DNA of 64,000 nt, taken from positions 1-64,000 of the IMG/VR virus record IMGVR_UViG_3300007735_000777. One strand, given 5' to 3'. Positions 26,053 to 34,045 of this stretch are shown piece after piece. Each line of letters begins with the position of its first letter. Position 1 is the stretch's first letter. This DNA is from a virus. The position numbers were made by a program, and so were the translations under genes. Under the pieces are notes generated by a model. The model was not told the DNA's origin, ran no database searches, and saw nothing but the letters and a program-made list of their open reading frames with translations.

Positions 26053-26949
26053 TCATTCCTCGTCTGTTGACCATGCCGCCGCGACAGAGGCAAGGCTCTT
26101 CTTGGCAGTCGGTGTTGCAGGCTCGGCGGCTTTCTTGGACTCACGCTTCTTCGGTGCTTCCTCAGCTTCAGGCTCAGGGGCTGATGCCGCAGGCTTAGGT
26201 GCTTCCAACTTCGCACGGCCAGACGTATCGGCTTGGTACGGAGTCATCACAACCAGCTTCTGTGTTTCAGGCAAGACAGAGGCTTTACTGGTCACTGTGT
26301 ACTCATCCTTATTGATGAAACGCACAGGCGTGAACAGGATGGACTGGTTGTCATTGTCTTCGTTGAAGCTCAACTTGGTAACAACGTAGTCCAAGCTCTT
26401 GCCATTGTTGGCCAAGTACTTGGTGTAGCTCTCAAAGGGGTGAGTGTTGTCACCGACACTATCGCCAAACAAAGACTTGGAAGCCAAGTTCATTTGGTAC
26501 ACAGAACCTTCAAGCGAAGTACCGAAGTCTTCTTCCAACGTCACAGCGATGCGGCGTGAGTAGCGGCAAGCCTTGGAGTTGCCCATGCCTGAACCCTTGA
26601 TGTTTTGCTCGCATGTGTCGCAACGATCAGACTGAGCATTGGTAGAACCAGCGTCAGGCACGTTGCCGTCATTTGAGAAACAGTCGGGTGCAGTCGGCTC
26701 AGCTTCAGGAGTCCACTGCTTGGCGTAAAAGATACGACCAACTTTGGGTGAAGCATTGATGATGACAACATTCAAGTCGCCTTTGACTTTGCCCATTTCT
26801 TCACCACCCACAACTTTACGGAAGATTCCGTTTTTGGGGACGATGCGTTTAACGCCAGTGCGACCGGCGAGGTTTTTTGTAAGCTCACTGACTCCAGCGG
26901 TTTGCAGGAAGTCGGGGAGGTCTTGGTTGAGGATGGTGAGGTTACTCAT
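26053..26949 (-). CDS. Putative ssDNA-binding/replication protein with zinc site
   Basis: 298 residues from ATG 26949 (SD aagga; nine upstream codons are not favoured). A likely zinc site is Cys90, Cys110, Cys113 and Cys128 (CDTCEQN... GNSKACRYSRR). The C-terminus is Ala/Pro/Glu/Lys-rich and ends acidic (WSTDEE), as in single-strand DNA-binding proteins that recruit partners through their tails. Similar proteins occur in replication operons of podoviruses. Exact activity not proven by sequence. Confidence 0.6.
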   Translation of the reverse strand: MSNLTILNQDLPDFLQTAGVSELTKNLAGRTGVKRIVPKNGIFRKVVGGEEMGKVKGDLNVVIINASPKVGRIFYAKQWTPEAEPTAPDCFSNDGNVPDAGSTNAQSDRCDTCEQNIKGSGMGNSKACRYSRRIAVTLEEDFGTSLEGSVYQMNLASKSLFGDSVGDNTHPFESYTKYLANNGKSLDYVVTKLSFNEDNDNQSILFTPVRFINKDEYTVTSKASVLPETQKLVVMTPYQADTSGRAKLEAPKPAASAPEPEAEEAPKKRESKKAAEPATPTAKKSLASVAAAWSTDEE

Positions 26950-26950
26950 T

Positions 26951-27385
26951 TCAGTTTTCCTTAGAACGTCTAACAACCACGGTGTATTCGCTTTCTACGT
27001 TCAAGCCCATAGGAAGCAGGTCGGGATTCTCGGAAAGAAACTCTTTCATGTGTGTTTGATGAAGTCTCTTTTCCAGCAGGCCATACGCATCGTTTTCTTT
27101 GATGAAGCGATACATAGAATCCCAATCGTTCGTCCAATACCGTGACTTTATTGAACGGATGATCGTGCCAGCTTTTGTACGAATGCTGTCTGCATTCATT
27201 GTTTTGCATGTCTCAAGCATCTCAGCTTCAAGTACGCCCATCTGTTCTTCCAGATCAGCGTATTGCTGTTTGTAGTCTGCTGTGAGTTTGTCCTTGGCGT
27301 CGCGTATCTTGATGTAGATACCGGCAAGTCTGTCGAGGGGTAAGGAATGGGTGGGTTCTCCATCCTGAACTTCTAATGCGTCCAT
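26951..27385 (-). CDS. Helical hypothetical protein, first gene after an operator-promoter
   Basis: 144 residues. Central coiled coil (DAKDKLTADYKQQYADLEEQ) followed by DSIRTKAGTIIRSIKSRYW and a C-terminal globular part. SD ggag with the leader ctaact before ATG. It directly follows the promoter at 27412-27439. Could be a nuclease inhibitor or DNA-metabolism accessory from its place; no family recognised with confidence. Confidence 0.65.
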   Translation of the reverse strand: MDALEVQDGEPTHSLPLDRLAGIYIKIRDAKDKLTADYKQQYADLEEQMGVLEAEMLETCKTMNADSIRTKAGTIIRSIKSRYWTNDWDSMYRFIKENDAYGLLEKRLHQTHMKEFLSENPDLLPMGLNVESEYTVVVRRSKEN

Positions 27386-27411
27386 AGTTAGCTCCGTTTG
27401 TTTGGGGGGTC

Positions 27412-27441
27412 AGTCTATCACAGAACTTGACATTGTCAAGT
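27412..27441 (-). promoter_or_regulatory. Leftward promoter overlapped by palindromic operator
   Basis: -35 TTGACA (27434-27439), 16-base spacer, -10 TAGACT (27412-27417). The -35 lies within the palindrome CTTGACATTGTCAAG (27426-27440), which also overlaps the stop codon of the upstream helicase gene. Same palindrome at 33312 and 46366. Confidence 0.7.
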
Positions 27442-28824
27442 ACCTTCAGAAATTATTTCTTGTCGGTATAAGTCAATTATTTGGCTGTGATTGTTTACAT
27501 TGCCTCGCAAGAGGCCGTACATCCTTGTCTCTATCGGACTGCCATTTATATGCACGACTGTCATTGGGTTGACTTGGCCGGGGCGGTCAATTCGTGCGTT
27601 GGCTTGGAGGTATGTTTCTACGCTGGTACAAGGAGCGTACCAGACGATTGTGTCGGCAGCAGTTAGGGTTAATCCGTGGGATGCTGCTTGCGGTTGGATG
27701 ATGAGAACTTTGGGTTCAGGGTTGGCTTGAAACCGCTGAACAATGTCTGATCGTTTGTTGACGCTCACTTCGCCGTTGATGACTTCGCACGTTATTTTGT
27801 GCTTTTCCAAGTGCGCTTTTAGCAAAGCGATGGTATGTGTAAATGGTACAAACACCAGCACCTTATTACTGCTTTCGTCAATCACTTCGCGCACCACGTT
27901 CATGCGTTTGGACACATCAAAGTCAATCACTTCACCAGTGTCGGTATAGATTGAGCCACACGCTATTTGCAGTAGCTTGCTGACCTTGACAGCGGCGTTG
28001 ACCGCAGAGATTTCTTCGCCGTCTGCCTCGATCAACATCTGGGATTTCAACAGCTTGTAGAAGCCCATCTGCTGTGTCGTCATCGGTGCATCACGGTCAA
28101 CAAACGTCACCGGAGGCAAGTCAATGCACTGCCGCTTCTCAAACCGAATGGCGGGTTGAAGAGCCTTGTGAACAATGTGCTTGGCCTCGGGGCGGGGTAT
28201 CCATTTGAACTCACTGATCTTGTACATCACCTGATCTCTAAACTGACCATAGAACATCGGGATACCGTGGGGGTTAATCAGCTTTGCCAATCCGTAAGCA
28301 TCCACAGGCGACTGAGCCGCTGGGGTTCCGGTCAACATCCACAGACCCTTGATAACTTTTGTTAGGTCGCGCAAATCTTTCCAACGATCTGTCTGAGAAT
28401 TCTTATACGCTGACGCTTCATCAACCACAATCAAATCAAAGCCGCTCTTGAGCAGTTCACTCTTAACGATTCCAACACCATCGAAATTGATAATGACAAA
28501 CTCTGACCCCGCATTGATGATCTCTTTGCGTTTCTTGGCAGAGCCATGCGCTACAGATACCGTGCGATGTATTGCAAACTTGAACAAGTCTTGTTGCCAT
28601 GCCGACTTCATGATCGACAGTGGGCATATCACTAACACACGCTTGACTACACCTAACTGCATCAAATAATCTACTGCCCAAATCACTGATGCTGTCTTGC
28701 CTGTACCCTGCTCGTTGAAGCAGAATGACTTCGGGTTGTTGACAAGAAATTCTGATGTTGTCTTCTGATGCTCGAACGGGGTGAACCCCGGTGGACGAGG
28801 CCACTCATACTCTGATATGTTCAT
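27436..28824 (-). CDS. SNF2/DEAD-like superfamily 2 helicase
   Basis: 462 residues. Walker A NEQGTGKT (37-44), motif II VDEAS (134-138), motif III-like LTGTPAAQSPVD, and in the C-terminal domain VLVFVPFTHTIALLKAHL, then ANARIDRPGQ (motif VI type). Order and spacing fit the short phage SNF2-like helicases. It probably remodels protein-DNA complexes or replication intermediates. ATGA overlap with the HNH gene upstream. Confidence 0.9.
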   Translation of the reverse strand: MNISEYEWPRPPGFTPFEHQKTTSEFLVNNPKSFCFNEQGTGKTASVIWAVDYLMQLGVVKRVLVICPLSIMKSAWQQDLFKFAIHRTVSVAHGSAKKRKEIINAGSEFVIINFDGVGIVKSELLKSGFDLIVVDEASAYKNSQTDRWKDLRDLTKVIKGLWMLTGTPAAQSPVDAYGLAKLINPHGIPMFYGQFRDQVMYKISEFKWIPRPEAKHIVHKALQPAIRFEKRQCIDLPPVTFVDRDAPMTTQQMGFYKLLKSQMLIEADGEEISAVNAAVKVSKLLQIACGSIYTDTGEVIDFDVSKRMNVVREVIDESSNKVLVFVPFTHTIALLKAHLEKHKITCEVINGEVSVNKRSDIVQRFQANPEPKVLIIQPQAASHGLTLTAADTIVWYAPCTSVETYLQANARIDRPGQVNPMTVVHINGSPIETRMYGLLRGNVNNHSQIIDLYRQEIISEGT

Positions 28825-29096
28825 TTTTTTGGTTTGTTAATTTTGACCGTGTGGTCTGAGTTACGGGTGAACGAGCGATTGGCGCTCGGGCTTTTGAGTT
28901 TAAGATTTCCTTTAGCATTTGTTCCCCCTTTGGACAATGGAACCACATGGTCGATGTCCTTTCCAGTACGGTCAATGCCCTTTTTGTCCATCTCGTTTCT
29001 TGCACGTTGTCTATCCATCCTGTCTTCATGTTCACCGCGAGCTTTTTGCTGTTGGTATTCTTTTTTGTATGGTCTTGGTTTGTTTACGTAGGGCAT
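28821..29096 (-). CDS. HNH endonuclease
   Basis: 91 residues from ATG 29096 with SD caggag. The catalytic core is IDHVVPLSKGGTNAKGNL (Asp49-His50, Asn60/Asn64) followed by SANRSF, the usual HNH layout. Very basic. Lacks zinc-knuckle Cys pairs. Located between a helicase and a RecB-like nuclease in the replication operon, so a recombination, packaging or homing role is possible. Confidence 0.85.
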   Translation of the reverse strand: MPYVNKPRPYKKEYQQQKARGEHEDRMDRQRARNEMDKKGIDRTGKDIDHVVPLSKGGTNAKGNLKLKSPSANRSFTRNSDHTVKINKPKK

Positions 29097-29098
29097 GA

Positions 29099-29761
29099 TT
29101 AACTCCTGTTGTATTCGCACTGTTTGATTGCGCAGAACTTGCACAGTGGGCCGCTTACCGGATTCCACACCCCATTTTCCAACGCCGCCTCAATCCTTGC
29201 AACGTCTTTTGCTGGCTGTTCTAAATACTTTGGCATCATTTCTCGGTAGTGCGTAGCCTGTACAAACTCCTTGGACACCGTGAATATCAGCGCAGACTTC
29301 ACTTTGTTGATCTTTGGAAACTTGGCGAATATACCTGCCGCCACAAGGTCAAGTTGTTTGGTGTCGGCGTACCGTGCGCTCTTGCTGGTCTTGTAGTCGG
29401 CAGAGTGCGCCAACCCCTTCGCTTCGTTCAGCACAACCAAGTCGGCAATACCGTGCCACCAAACATCGGGTGCATGGAACTCGCAAGCCTTTAAATCTTT
29501 GGTCAGTCCAAGTTTGACCTCGCACAGCTTTTCCCCCTCTATGTTCTTCAGTACGTCCAAGGTGTCTTGCATGTACTCAAACGCAGGAGGGATGGGTTTG
29601 TCGTCACGGATGTATTCCTCGGCAACTGTGTGTGCCGTCTTGCCGTACAGCGTTGCCTGTGTATCAGGCTCAACAACGTCCTTGGCTATCTTGGTGTGAT
29701 AGTACTTCTTGGGGCACTGTTGAAATGTTTTCAGGCTACTGAACGACCAGACGATACTCAT
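29099..29761 (-). CDS. PD-(D/E)XK nuclease, Cas4/RecB-like with probable Fe-S cluster
   Basis: 220 residues. N-terminal SLKTFQQCPKKYY, nuclease residues Asp107 (GIADLVV) and Asp122-Tyr-Lys124, then Gln136 region (TKQLDLVAAG). Cys16 with Cys207, Cys210 and Cys215 (LCKFCAIKQC) matches the four-Cys Fe-S arrangement of Cas4/AddB nucleases. Likely an exonuclease for recombination or DNA processing. Confidence 0.9.
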   Translation of the reverse strand: MSIVWSFSSLKTFQQCPKKYYHTKIAKDVVEPDTQATLYGKTAHTVAEEYIRDDKPIPPAFEYMQDTLDVLKNIEGEKLCEVKLGLTKDLKACEFHAPDVWWHGIADLVVLNEAKGLAHSADYKTSKSARYADTKQLDLVAAGIFAKFPKINKVKSALIFTVSKEFVQATHYREMMPKYLEQPAKDVARIEAALENGVWNPVSGPLCKFCAIKQCEYNRS

Positions 29762-29763
29762 TT

Positions 29764-29985
29764 TTATTCCTTTTCCTTAATTGTGTCTGCTAAATACATG
29801 ATTGCATTAGCAATACCATCAAGCGAATACGCTAATCCATCTAAAGAATTGCTTATCCCTTCCATGCCCTGATACGATTTCAAACCGTGGGCTTCTATTG
29901 CCCCCATTGGTGTGCTTGCATTGCCGTTACCCAGCATGGAAGCGGCTCTTAAAATTGCGGCGGCGATTACTTCTTCGTCTATCAT
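29764..29985 (-). CDS. Small hypothetical protein
   Basis: 73 residues, SD aagga, ATGA overlap with the upstream gene. Ala/Gly/Ser-rich helical sequence with a heptad-like C-terminal part (SNSLDGLAYSLDGIANAI). No domain recognised. Part of the replication transcript. Confidence 0.6.
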   Translation of the reverse strand: MIDEEVIAAAILRAASMLGNGNASTPMGAIEAHGLKSYQGMEGISNSLDGLAYSLDGIANAIMYLADTIKEKE

Positions 29986-30251
29986 GTGAGTCCTTTAACA
30001 GTTAGGATGGTTGAGATGCACTCGGCAAGTGTTTGATCGTCAGGAACAATAAACAACTCGCTTGTCCAGTCAGAGCCATGTGGGTTGCGTTTGAACGTGG
30101 ACATCTCCAATATACGCCCATTTGATGCGGCGATCACACCAAGCCGAAATGAGGCTTGAGGGCGGTCTTGGTCTAATTCAACCGGAGATGGTATTCCTCG
30201 TGACCGTTCTTCCATCACCCACAACATAAATTTTTTAAGCAGTTTTTTCAT
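29982..30251 (-). CDS. Small hypothetical protein downstream of DNA polymerase
   Basis: 89 residues from ATG 30251, which overlaps the polymerase stop (TAATG). A basic amphipathic N-terminus (MKKLLKKFMLWVMEE) precedes a beta-rich part (SELFIVPDDQTLAECISTI). A longer frame to 30335 lies inside the polymerase gene and is not favoured. Function unknown. Confidence 0.6.
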   Translation of the reverse strand: MKKLLKKFMLWVMEERSRGIPSPVELDQDRPQASFRLGVIAASNGRILEMSTFKRNPHGSDWTSELFIVPDDQTLAECISTILTVKGLT

Positions 30252-32071
30252 TAACAATCTCCATAACTTCTGCCGTACCCTGCTTCGCAGTTCAGCGGTA
30301 ACTCGGTTGCCCATGATGGGCGTAGGCGCATACATAGTTCAACAAACTCTTTACCTGTTTCCGCCTCGGATGTGGGCACAATGCAAGCAATGGCATCATG
30401 CACCGTCATGACCACACGATACTTCTTGGCCACCATCAACATCTGCTCACCTATCACAATACGTGCAAGTGCTTGGCATACGTTCTCGATGATCTTGCCG
30501 CCGTAGATTCGGTTGGGGACGGTTGTCTTGCCCTTCTTAGTGTCATACACAAATTGAGGCTTACCGTTTTCTTCCATCTCCACCCAGCGCAAGTTGGGGT
30601 ACTTCAAGCGCAGTCCATTGGGCAACAAAATACCCTCTGACCCGTCTACTTTAAGTATGTCATCACGCCCAAACGCCGTCGTTTGCTCGCCGATAATCGC
30701 AGGGAGGACATTCGCCGCAGACTTCCACAGTGCAGTAATTTTCGGATACGTAGCTCTGTACGTATTGATAATTCGTTGCGCTTCTTCAAGCGTAACTTCA
30801 ACACCAAAATTTTTAAGTTGCGCCTTAAACTTTGCCGCGCCCATGCCGTAGCCTGCGCCAAGAATCGTCGTTTTACCGACAAACCTCTCATCGGCGGTAA
30901 TCTTTTCGACAGCCTTGCCATAGATAGCAGACGCCATGATTCTGTATACATCTTCGCCCCTTTCAAATGCTTCAACCAAATCGTCTTGACCAGCCAGCCA
31001 TGCCAGCGTCCGTGCCTCAATCTGCGATGAATCTGAATCAACTATCACGTAGCCAAACGGTGCAAGGATGGCTTTCTTCAGTGGTGACTTGCGTTGCAAA
31101 TTCTGCAAGTTGATCTTGTCATCACCACCCCACCGTCCGGTGTGGGCGGCGTAGTAGCGCAGGGGAACTGGCATTGGGCCTCGCTCGGCAATTCCAATGA
31201 ACCGCTCAGTTCGCGTTTCCTCAATGGTTGACTTCGTACCCAGCCGGGCCGCAACTAATGCCTGTACCCGAGTATCCTCATGCTCCAACAGGGCCTTGAA
31301 CTCTTCGTCTGTCTTAGAGAACGCAAAGGTCTGCTTGCCAGTGGTTGGGCTTTTCTTCATGGGCGGCGTGACCCCAAACGATGCCAGCAGGTCAGCAAAC
31401 TGCGGGTTGCTCATCAAGGTGTCTTTGTCGAAGTTCTCCAATAGCTCAGCCTTGCGTTGCTTCTCCGTTAGCAAATGATTCTTCAGCAAGTCTTTGTCCA
31501 ACTGCAACACTGGCTCGGTGAACATGCGAATGGTCAGGTCGATCAAACGTAGCTCAACTGCGGGAAACCCTTGGCTCATGTGCCCATACAAGTCCCACGT
31601 CAGCCGCACGTCGTTCTTGCAGTACTCACCGTACCGCGCCAACTCCTCTTTGGTAAAGTCCTTGCGGAATTTATTGATGGCGTTGAGTACCTCCGTGCCT
31701 TTCTCCCCAATACCGTAGTGCTGGGCCAGCACCGCAAGGCTTCCACCCACTTGCGTACCGTGAAGCGCACGTCCCATGCTCAATGTATCAAGCCAACCCT
31801 TGGGGGCGATACCAAACTGCCAATTCAAAATAGCCCCATCGAACACAGCGTTGTGCGCTAATGCAATCGAGTTCTTCCAGTCGTACTTGTTCAAGAACTG
31901 CCATGTCTTTTGGTGCGTACCGCTGAACCACTCCGGTTCGCCATCGTTTACCTGTACTGCGACACCGACAACTTCAAAGCGCCGATCCCGAATGTATTCC
32001 TCAGTGGTCTGCTTGGCAAACCCAAGGTCGCCGCCATAGGCGGTTTCAAAGTCAATCGTGATGATGTTCAT
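30251..32071 (-). CDS. Family A DNA polymerase with 3'-5' exonuclease domain
   Basis: 606 residues. DnaQ-like exonuclease start with D7-F-E9 and later HNAVFDGAIL. Polymerase motif A is VDSDSSQIEAR (about 342); motif B is R-x3-K-x3-L-x3-YG (RFVGKTTILGAGYG, about 395), so the residue equivalent to E. coli Pol I 762 is Leu; motif C is VHDA (about 555), with Ala in place of the usual Glu of VHDE. It is the replicative polymerase of the phage. No 5'-nuclease domain, and no separate one was recognised. Confidence 0.95.
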   Translation of the reverse strand: MNIITIDFETAYGGDLGFAKQTTEEYIRDRRFEVVGVAVQVNDGEPEWFSGTHQKTWQFLNKYDWKNSIALAHNAVFDGAILNWQFGIAPKGWLDTLSMGRALHGTQVGGSLAVLAQHYGIGEKGTEVLNAINKFRKDFTKEELARYGEYCKNDVRLTWDLYGHMSQGFPAVELRLIDLTIRMFTEPVLQLDKDLLKNHLLTEKQRKAELLENFDKDTLMSNPQFADLLASFGVTPPMKKSPTTGKQTFAFSKTDEEFKALLEHEDTRVQALVAARLGTKSTIEETRTERFIGIAERGPMPVPLRYYAAHTGRWGGDDKINLQNLQRKSPLKKAILAPFGYVIVDSDSSQIEARTLAWLAGQDDLVEAFERGEDVYRIMASAIYGKAVEKITADERFVGKTTILGAGYGMGAAKFKAQLKNFGVEVTLEEAQRIINTYRATYPKITALWKSAANVLPAIIGEQTTAFGRDDILKVDGSEGILLPNGLRLKYPNLRWVEMEENGKPQFVYDTKKGKTTVPNRIYGGKIIENVCQALARIVIGEQMLMVAKKYRVVMTVHDAIACIVPTSEAETGKEFVELCMRLRPSWATELPLNCEAGYGRSYGDC

Positions 32072-32541
32072 TTGAATAAACCTCCAAGCCCAATAGCACT
32101 CATAAGCCCACCACCTGTGTTGTCGGTTGTGGTTATGTACCCCCCATTGTGTAATGGCTGAATTTGTTGGTTTTGTAGCGGCGGCACCATTGGTGATGAG
32201 TAGTACTGCTGTTGGCGTTTTATTCGCTCTTTCTGGCGCTCAATGTATTGTTCATCGAACACCCGCTCCATGATTTCCTTATCGAACTTGGCTCGCTTCA
32301 TTTCCTTGAACCCATCAAGCAAGGCTTGGCGCTCCTCTTTAGTGAAATACTGCCAGTCTGGCCACGGTCTATTTTTGTCCTGCTTGCCAATAACCATATC
32401 GTCCATTGACTGCGCAAATCTGTAGAAGCGGCCTTGTACAGCTTGGTCGTTAGCCATGTCGTATTCAATCATTTCAAAGTCCTCGGGGTTGGACTTCATG
32501 CGCTCCAACAGAATTTTTACCCCCGCACAGAATTCGCTCAT
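32068..32541 (-). CDS. Hypothetical protein, paralogue of the next gene (A)
   Basis: 157 residues. Shares with 32538-32954 an N-terminal block (GVKILLERMKSNPEDF here), a charged helical middle and a C-terminal LFK after a Gly/Asn/Gln-rich region. The pair is a tandem duplication just upstream of DNA polymerase. Charged helices with a Q/P/G-rich tail (PPLQNQQIQPLHNGG). Function unknown. Confidence 0.65.
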   Translation of the reverse strand: MSEFCAGVKILLERMKSNPEDFEMIEYDMANDQAVQGRFYRFAQSMDDMVIGKQDKNRPWPDWQYFTKEERQALLDGFKEMKRAKFDKEIMERVFDEQYIERQKERIKRQQQYYSSPMVPPLQNQQIQPLHNGGYITTTDNTGGGLMSAIGLGGLFK

Positions 32542-32954
32542 TTGAATAAGCTCGGTGATGTGGTTGTTTCTTTCATTCTTTTAATGTCCTGTTCGGTCAG
32601 GTTTTGCTTGCCAATTTGCAAGCTGTTACTGATTACGTTGGATTCAATAAAGTTGTACCCAACAGCCGTATTCCCTGTAATACCGTTACCAACTTGCGGG
32701 GATGTGTAATAGCCCTCTTTGATCTGATTCTCCACGTTGTCCTTCAGCAGTTCGCGCATGACCTTCTCGTCAAACTCTTTGCGCCGTACTTCTTTCAGTG
32801 CTTCATGCAACGCACCCTTCTCAGGCTCGGTCAGCACCTCACGGAAATTGGCGGAGAACATGAACCGCCATTTCTCGGCCTCGCCATAAAACTCACTGGG
32901 GTTGGACTCCATACGCCCTACTAGCGCACGTACACCTGTGGATAATTCAGCCAT
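32538..32954 (-). CDS. Hypothetical protein, paralogue of the previous gene (B)
   Basis: 138 residues from ATG 32954, chosen for its strong SD (AAGGAG, leader ctaacg). Shares GVRALVGRMESNPSEF and a C-terminal LFK with the tandem partner at 32068-32541. ATGA overlap between the two. Helical; could act with the polymerase, but this is position only. Confidence 0.65.
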   Translation of the reverse strand: MAELSTGVRALVGRMESNPSEFYGEAEKWRFMFSANFREVLTEPEKGALHEALKEVRRKEFDEKVMRELLKDNVENQIKEGYYTSPQVGNGITGNTAVGYNFIESNVISNSLQIGKQNLTEQDIKRMKETTTSPSLFK

Positions 32955-32965
32955 CGTTAGCTCCT

Positions 32966-33268
32966 TCATTGTTTCATCAGTTGAATAAGTTGTTCAAGGT
33001 ATCCGAGTTCGAGTTGCTCTTCGGCAATCACGACAGCCGTGCCGCCGGATTCTTTTATCTCTCGGATGTTCTTGTCTTGCAATGCTGTGGTCGTGCCTTT
33101 ACCTGCCTTGGCTTCAATGGCAAGGAAGTGTCCGTTGACACAACAAAGAAAGTCGGGGACTCCTGAACTGCCGTAGCCAGTGCCGATTGGCATGGCGAAA
33201 TAGACGTTGTTGTCTTTCAGGATTTTTTTGATCTTGGCCTTGACTTTGGCCTCTGGGGTTGCCGCCAC
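32966..33268 (-). CDS. VRR-NUC family nuclease
   Basis: 100 residues from a GTG at 33268 (SD ggag, 6 bases away). The longer frame to 33337 would run through the promoter at 33298-33326, so GTG is preferred. Active-site pattern: GVPDFL (Pro38-Asp39), IEAKAGKG (Glu52, Lys54) and Gln64. VRR-NUC enzymes are Holliday-junction or structure-specific nucleases. First gene of the replication transcript. Confidence 0.85.
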   Translation of the reverse strand: MAATPEAKVKAKIKKILKDNNVYFAMPIGTGYGSSGVPDFLCCVNGHFLAIEAKAGKGTTTALQDKNIREIKESGGTAVVIAEEQLELGYLEQLIQLMKQ

Positions 33269-33297
33269 TAACTGCTCCAATTTATTTTCGAGCAGCG

Positions 33298-33326
33298 ATA
33301 ATAACACACAGCTTGACTTTGTCAAG
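33298..33326 (-). promoter_or_regulatory. Leftward promoter with palindromic operator, replication operon
   Basis: -35 TTGACA (33320-33325), 16-base spacer, -10 TATTAT (33298-33303). The -35 is within CTTGACTTTGTCAAG (33312-33326), the second copy of the long palindrome. It lies between a terminator and the VRR-NUC gene, so it is likely the main start of the replication operon. Confidence 0.75.
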
Positions 33327-33334
33327 TACAAACG

Positions 33335-33358
33335 CAAAAAAGCCGCCCGAAGGCGGCT
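33335..33358 (-). terminator. Rho-independent terminator ending the small-gene early operon
   Basis: Stem AGCCGCC/GGCGGCT with a 4-base loop, followed on the - strand by a run of T. It separates the DUF3310 gene from the replication promoter. Confidence 0.88.
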
Positions 33359-33369
33359 AGGACTTACCC

Positions 33370-33381
33370 TAACAAATGTTA
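33370..33381. repeat. Start-associated dyad, copy 1
   Basis: TAACAAATGTTA on the + strand. Its end forms the TAA stop of the DUF3310 gene. Leftmost copy; ATG is not in the sense direction here. Confidence 0.8.
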
Positions 33382-33858
33382 GAGTTGGGTGATTTCACGT
33401 TGGATGTACCAGACCGCTTTCTCCAAGTCTTGTTTCTTGTTGCCTTTGTGGTCGGCTCGGCTGATGTACTTCACGGCGTTACCCATGTTGTAGTTCAGCT
33501 TTTTGGCTTCAATGAAGTCGATGGTCTCGATTCCACCTACTTTGTAATGGTAGGGGTGATTCACTGGGTCAGGTTGCGGTTCAATCATTGTGATGGCTTC
33601 TGGTACAGGTACAGGTACAGGTACAGGTAACAACTCGGGAGGTTGCCACAGGGTGGGTTTGCGCTTGCGCCCCTTGGTCAACTTGTATATCTGTTGAGCG
33701 TCTTTTAAACGCTTATCCATCGTTTTCCTACACATGTACGCGATCTGGTACGTGGTGTTGAACTTCTTGGCTACTTCACTAGCCGTAGCTGTTGGGTTTG
33801 CGGTGAAGTACTCACGCATCTTTGCGGCGCGGCTTGCGGTTGCTTTCTTAGTTGCCAT
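33379..33858 (-). CDS. DUF3310 protein with N-terminal HTH-like part
   Basis: 159 residues; SD AAGGAG with leader ctaaca. Basic N-terminus, then a HTH-like segment (TASEVAKKFNTTYQIAYM), a short PVPVPVPVPE repeat from a repeated ggtaca hexamer (33601-33630), and the C-terminal DUF3310 domain (PVNHPYHY, IETIDFIEAKKL, NAVKYISRADHKG, AVWYIQREI). DUF3310 is common in phages and related to nucleotide kinases or pyrophosphatase-like helical proteins; its role is unproven. Confidence 0.85.
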   Translation of the reverse strand: MATKKATASRAAKMREYFTANPTATASEVAKKFNTTYQIAYMCRKTMDKRLKDAQQIYKLTKGRKRKPTLWQPPELLPVPVPVPVPEAITMIEPQPDPVNHPYHYKVGGIETIDFIEAKKLNYNMGNAVKYISRADHKGNKKQDLEKAVWYIQREITQL

Positions 33859-34045
33859 TGTTAGCTCCTTGCTGTTGGCTGTTTACATACTCGGTAAGAA
33901 TTTCACGAATCTTGGCTTGCTTTGAATACGGATGGTGGGTGTTGAAATAGTCCATCACCTCCCTCGATAGTCGCAAGCTCGTATTGAAAAGGGTTGGCTT
34001 CTTACTTGGGCCTCGTCCTTTTCGTTTTTTAATTTCTTCCATCAT
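33848..34045 (-). CDS. Ribbon-helix-helix (Arc/BrnA-like) DNA-binding protein
   Basis: 65 residues. A basic N-terminus (KKRKGRGPSKK) is followed by TLFNTSLRLSREVMDYF and IREILTEYV, the strand-helix-helix pattern of the MetJ/Arc fold. RHH dimers bind short palindromes with half-sites of about 5 bp, matching the TAACA/TGTTA dyads upstream, so this is the leading candidate for their binding protein (inference). Starts in an ATGA overlap. Confidence 0.75.
   Translation of the reverse strand: MMEEIKKRKGRGPSKKPTLFNTSLRLSREVMDYFNTHHPYSKQAKIREILTEYVNSQQQGANNGN

Noticed and set aside
33376-33630. Rightward 84-codon frame starting in a dyad (MLELGDF)
   Set aside because: Runs antisense through the DUF3310 gene, whose family match and SD are clear; the ATG is a by-product of the dyad.
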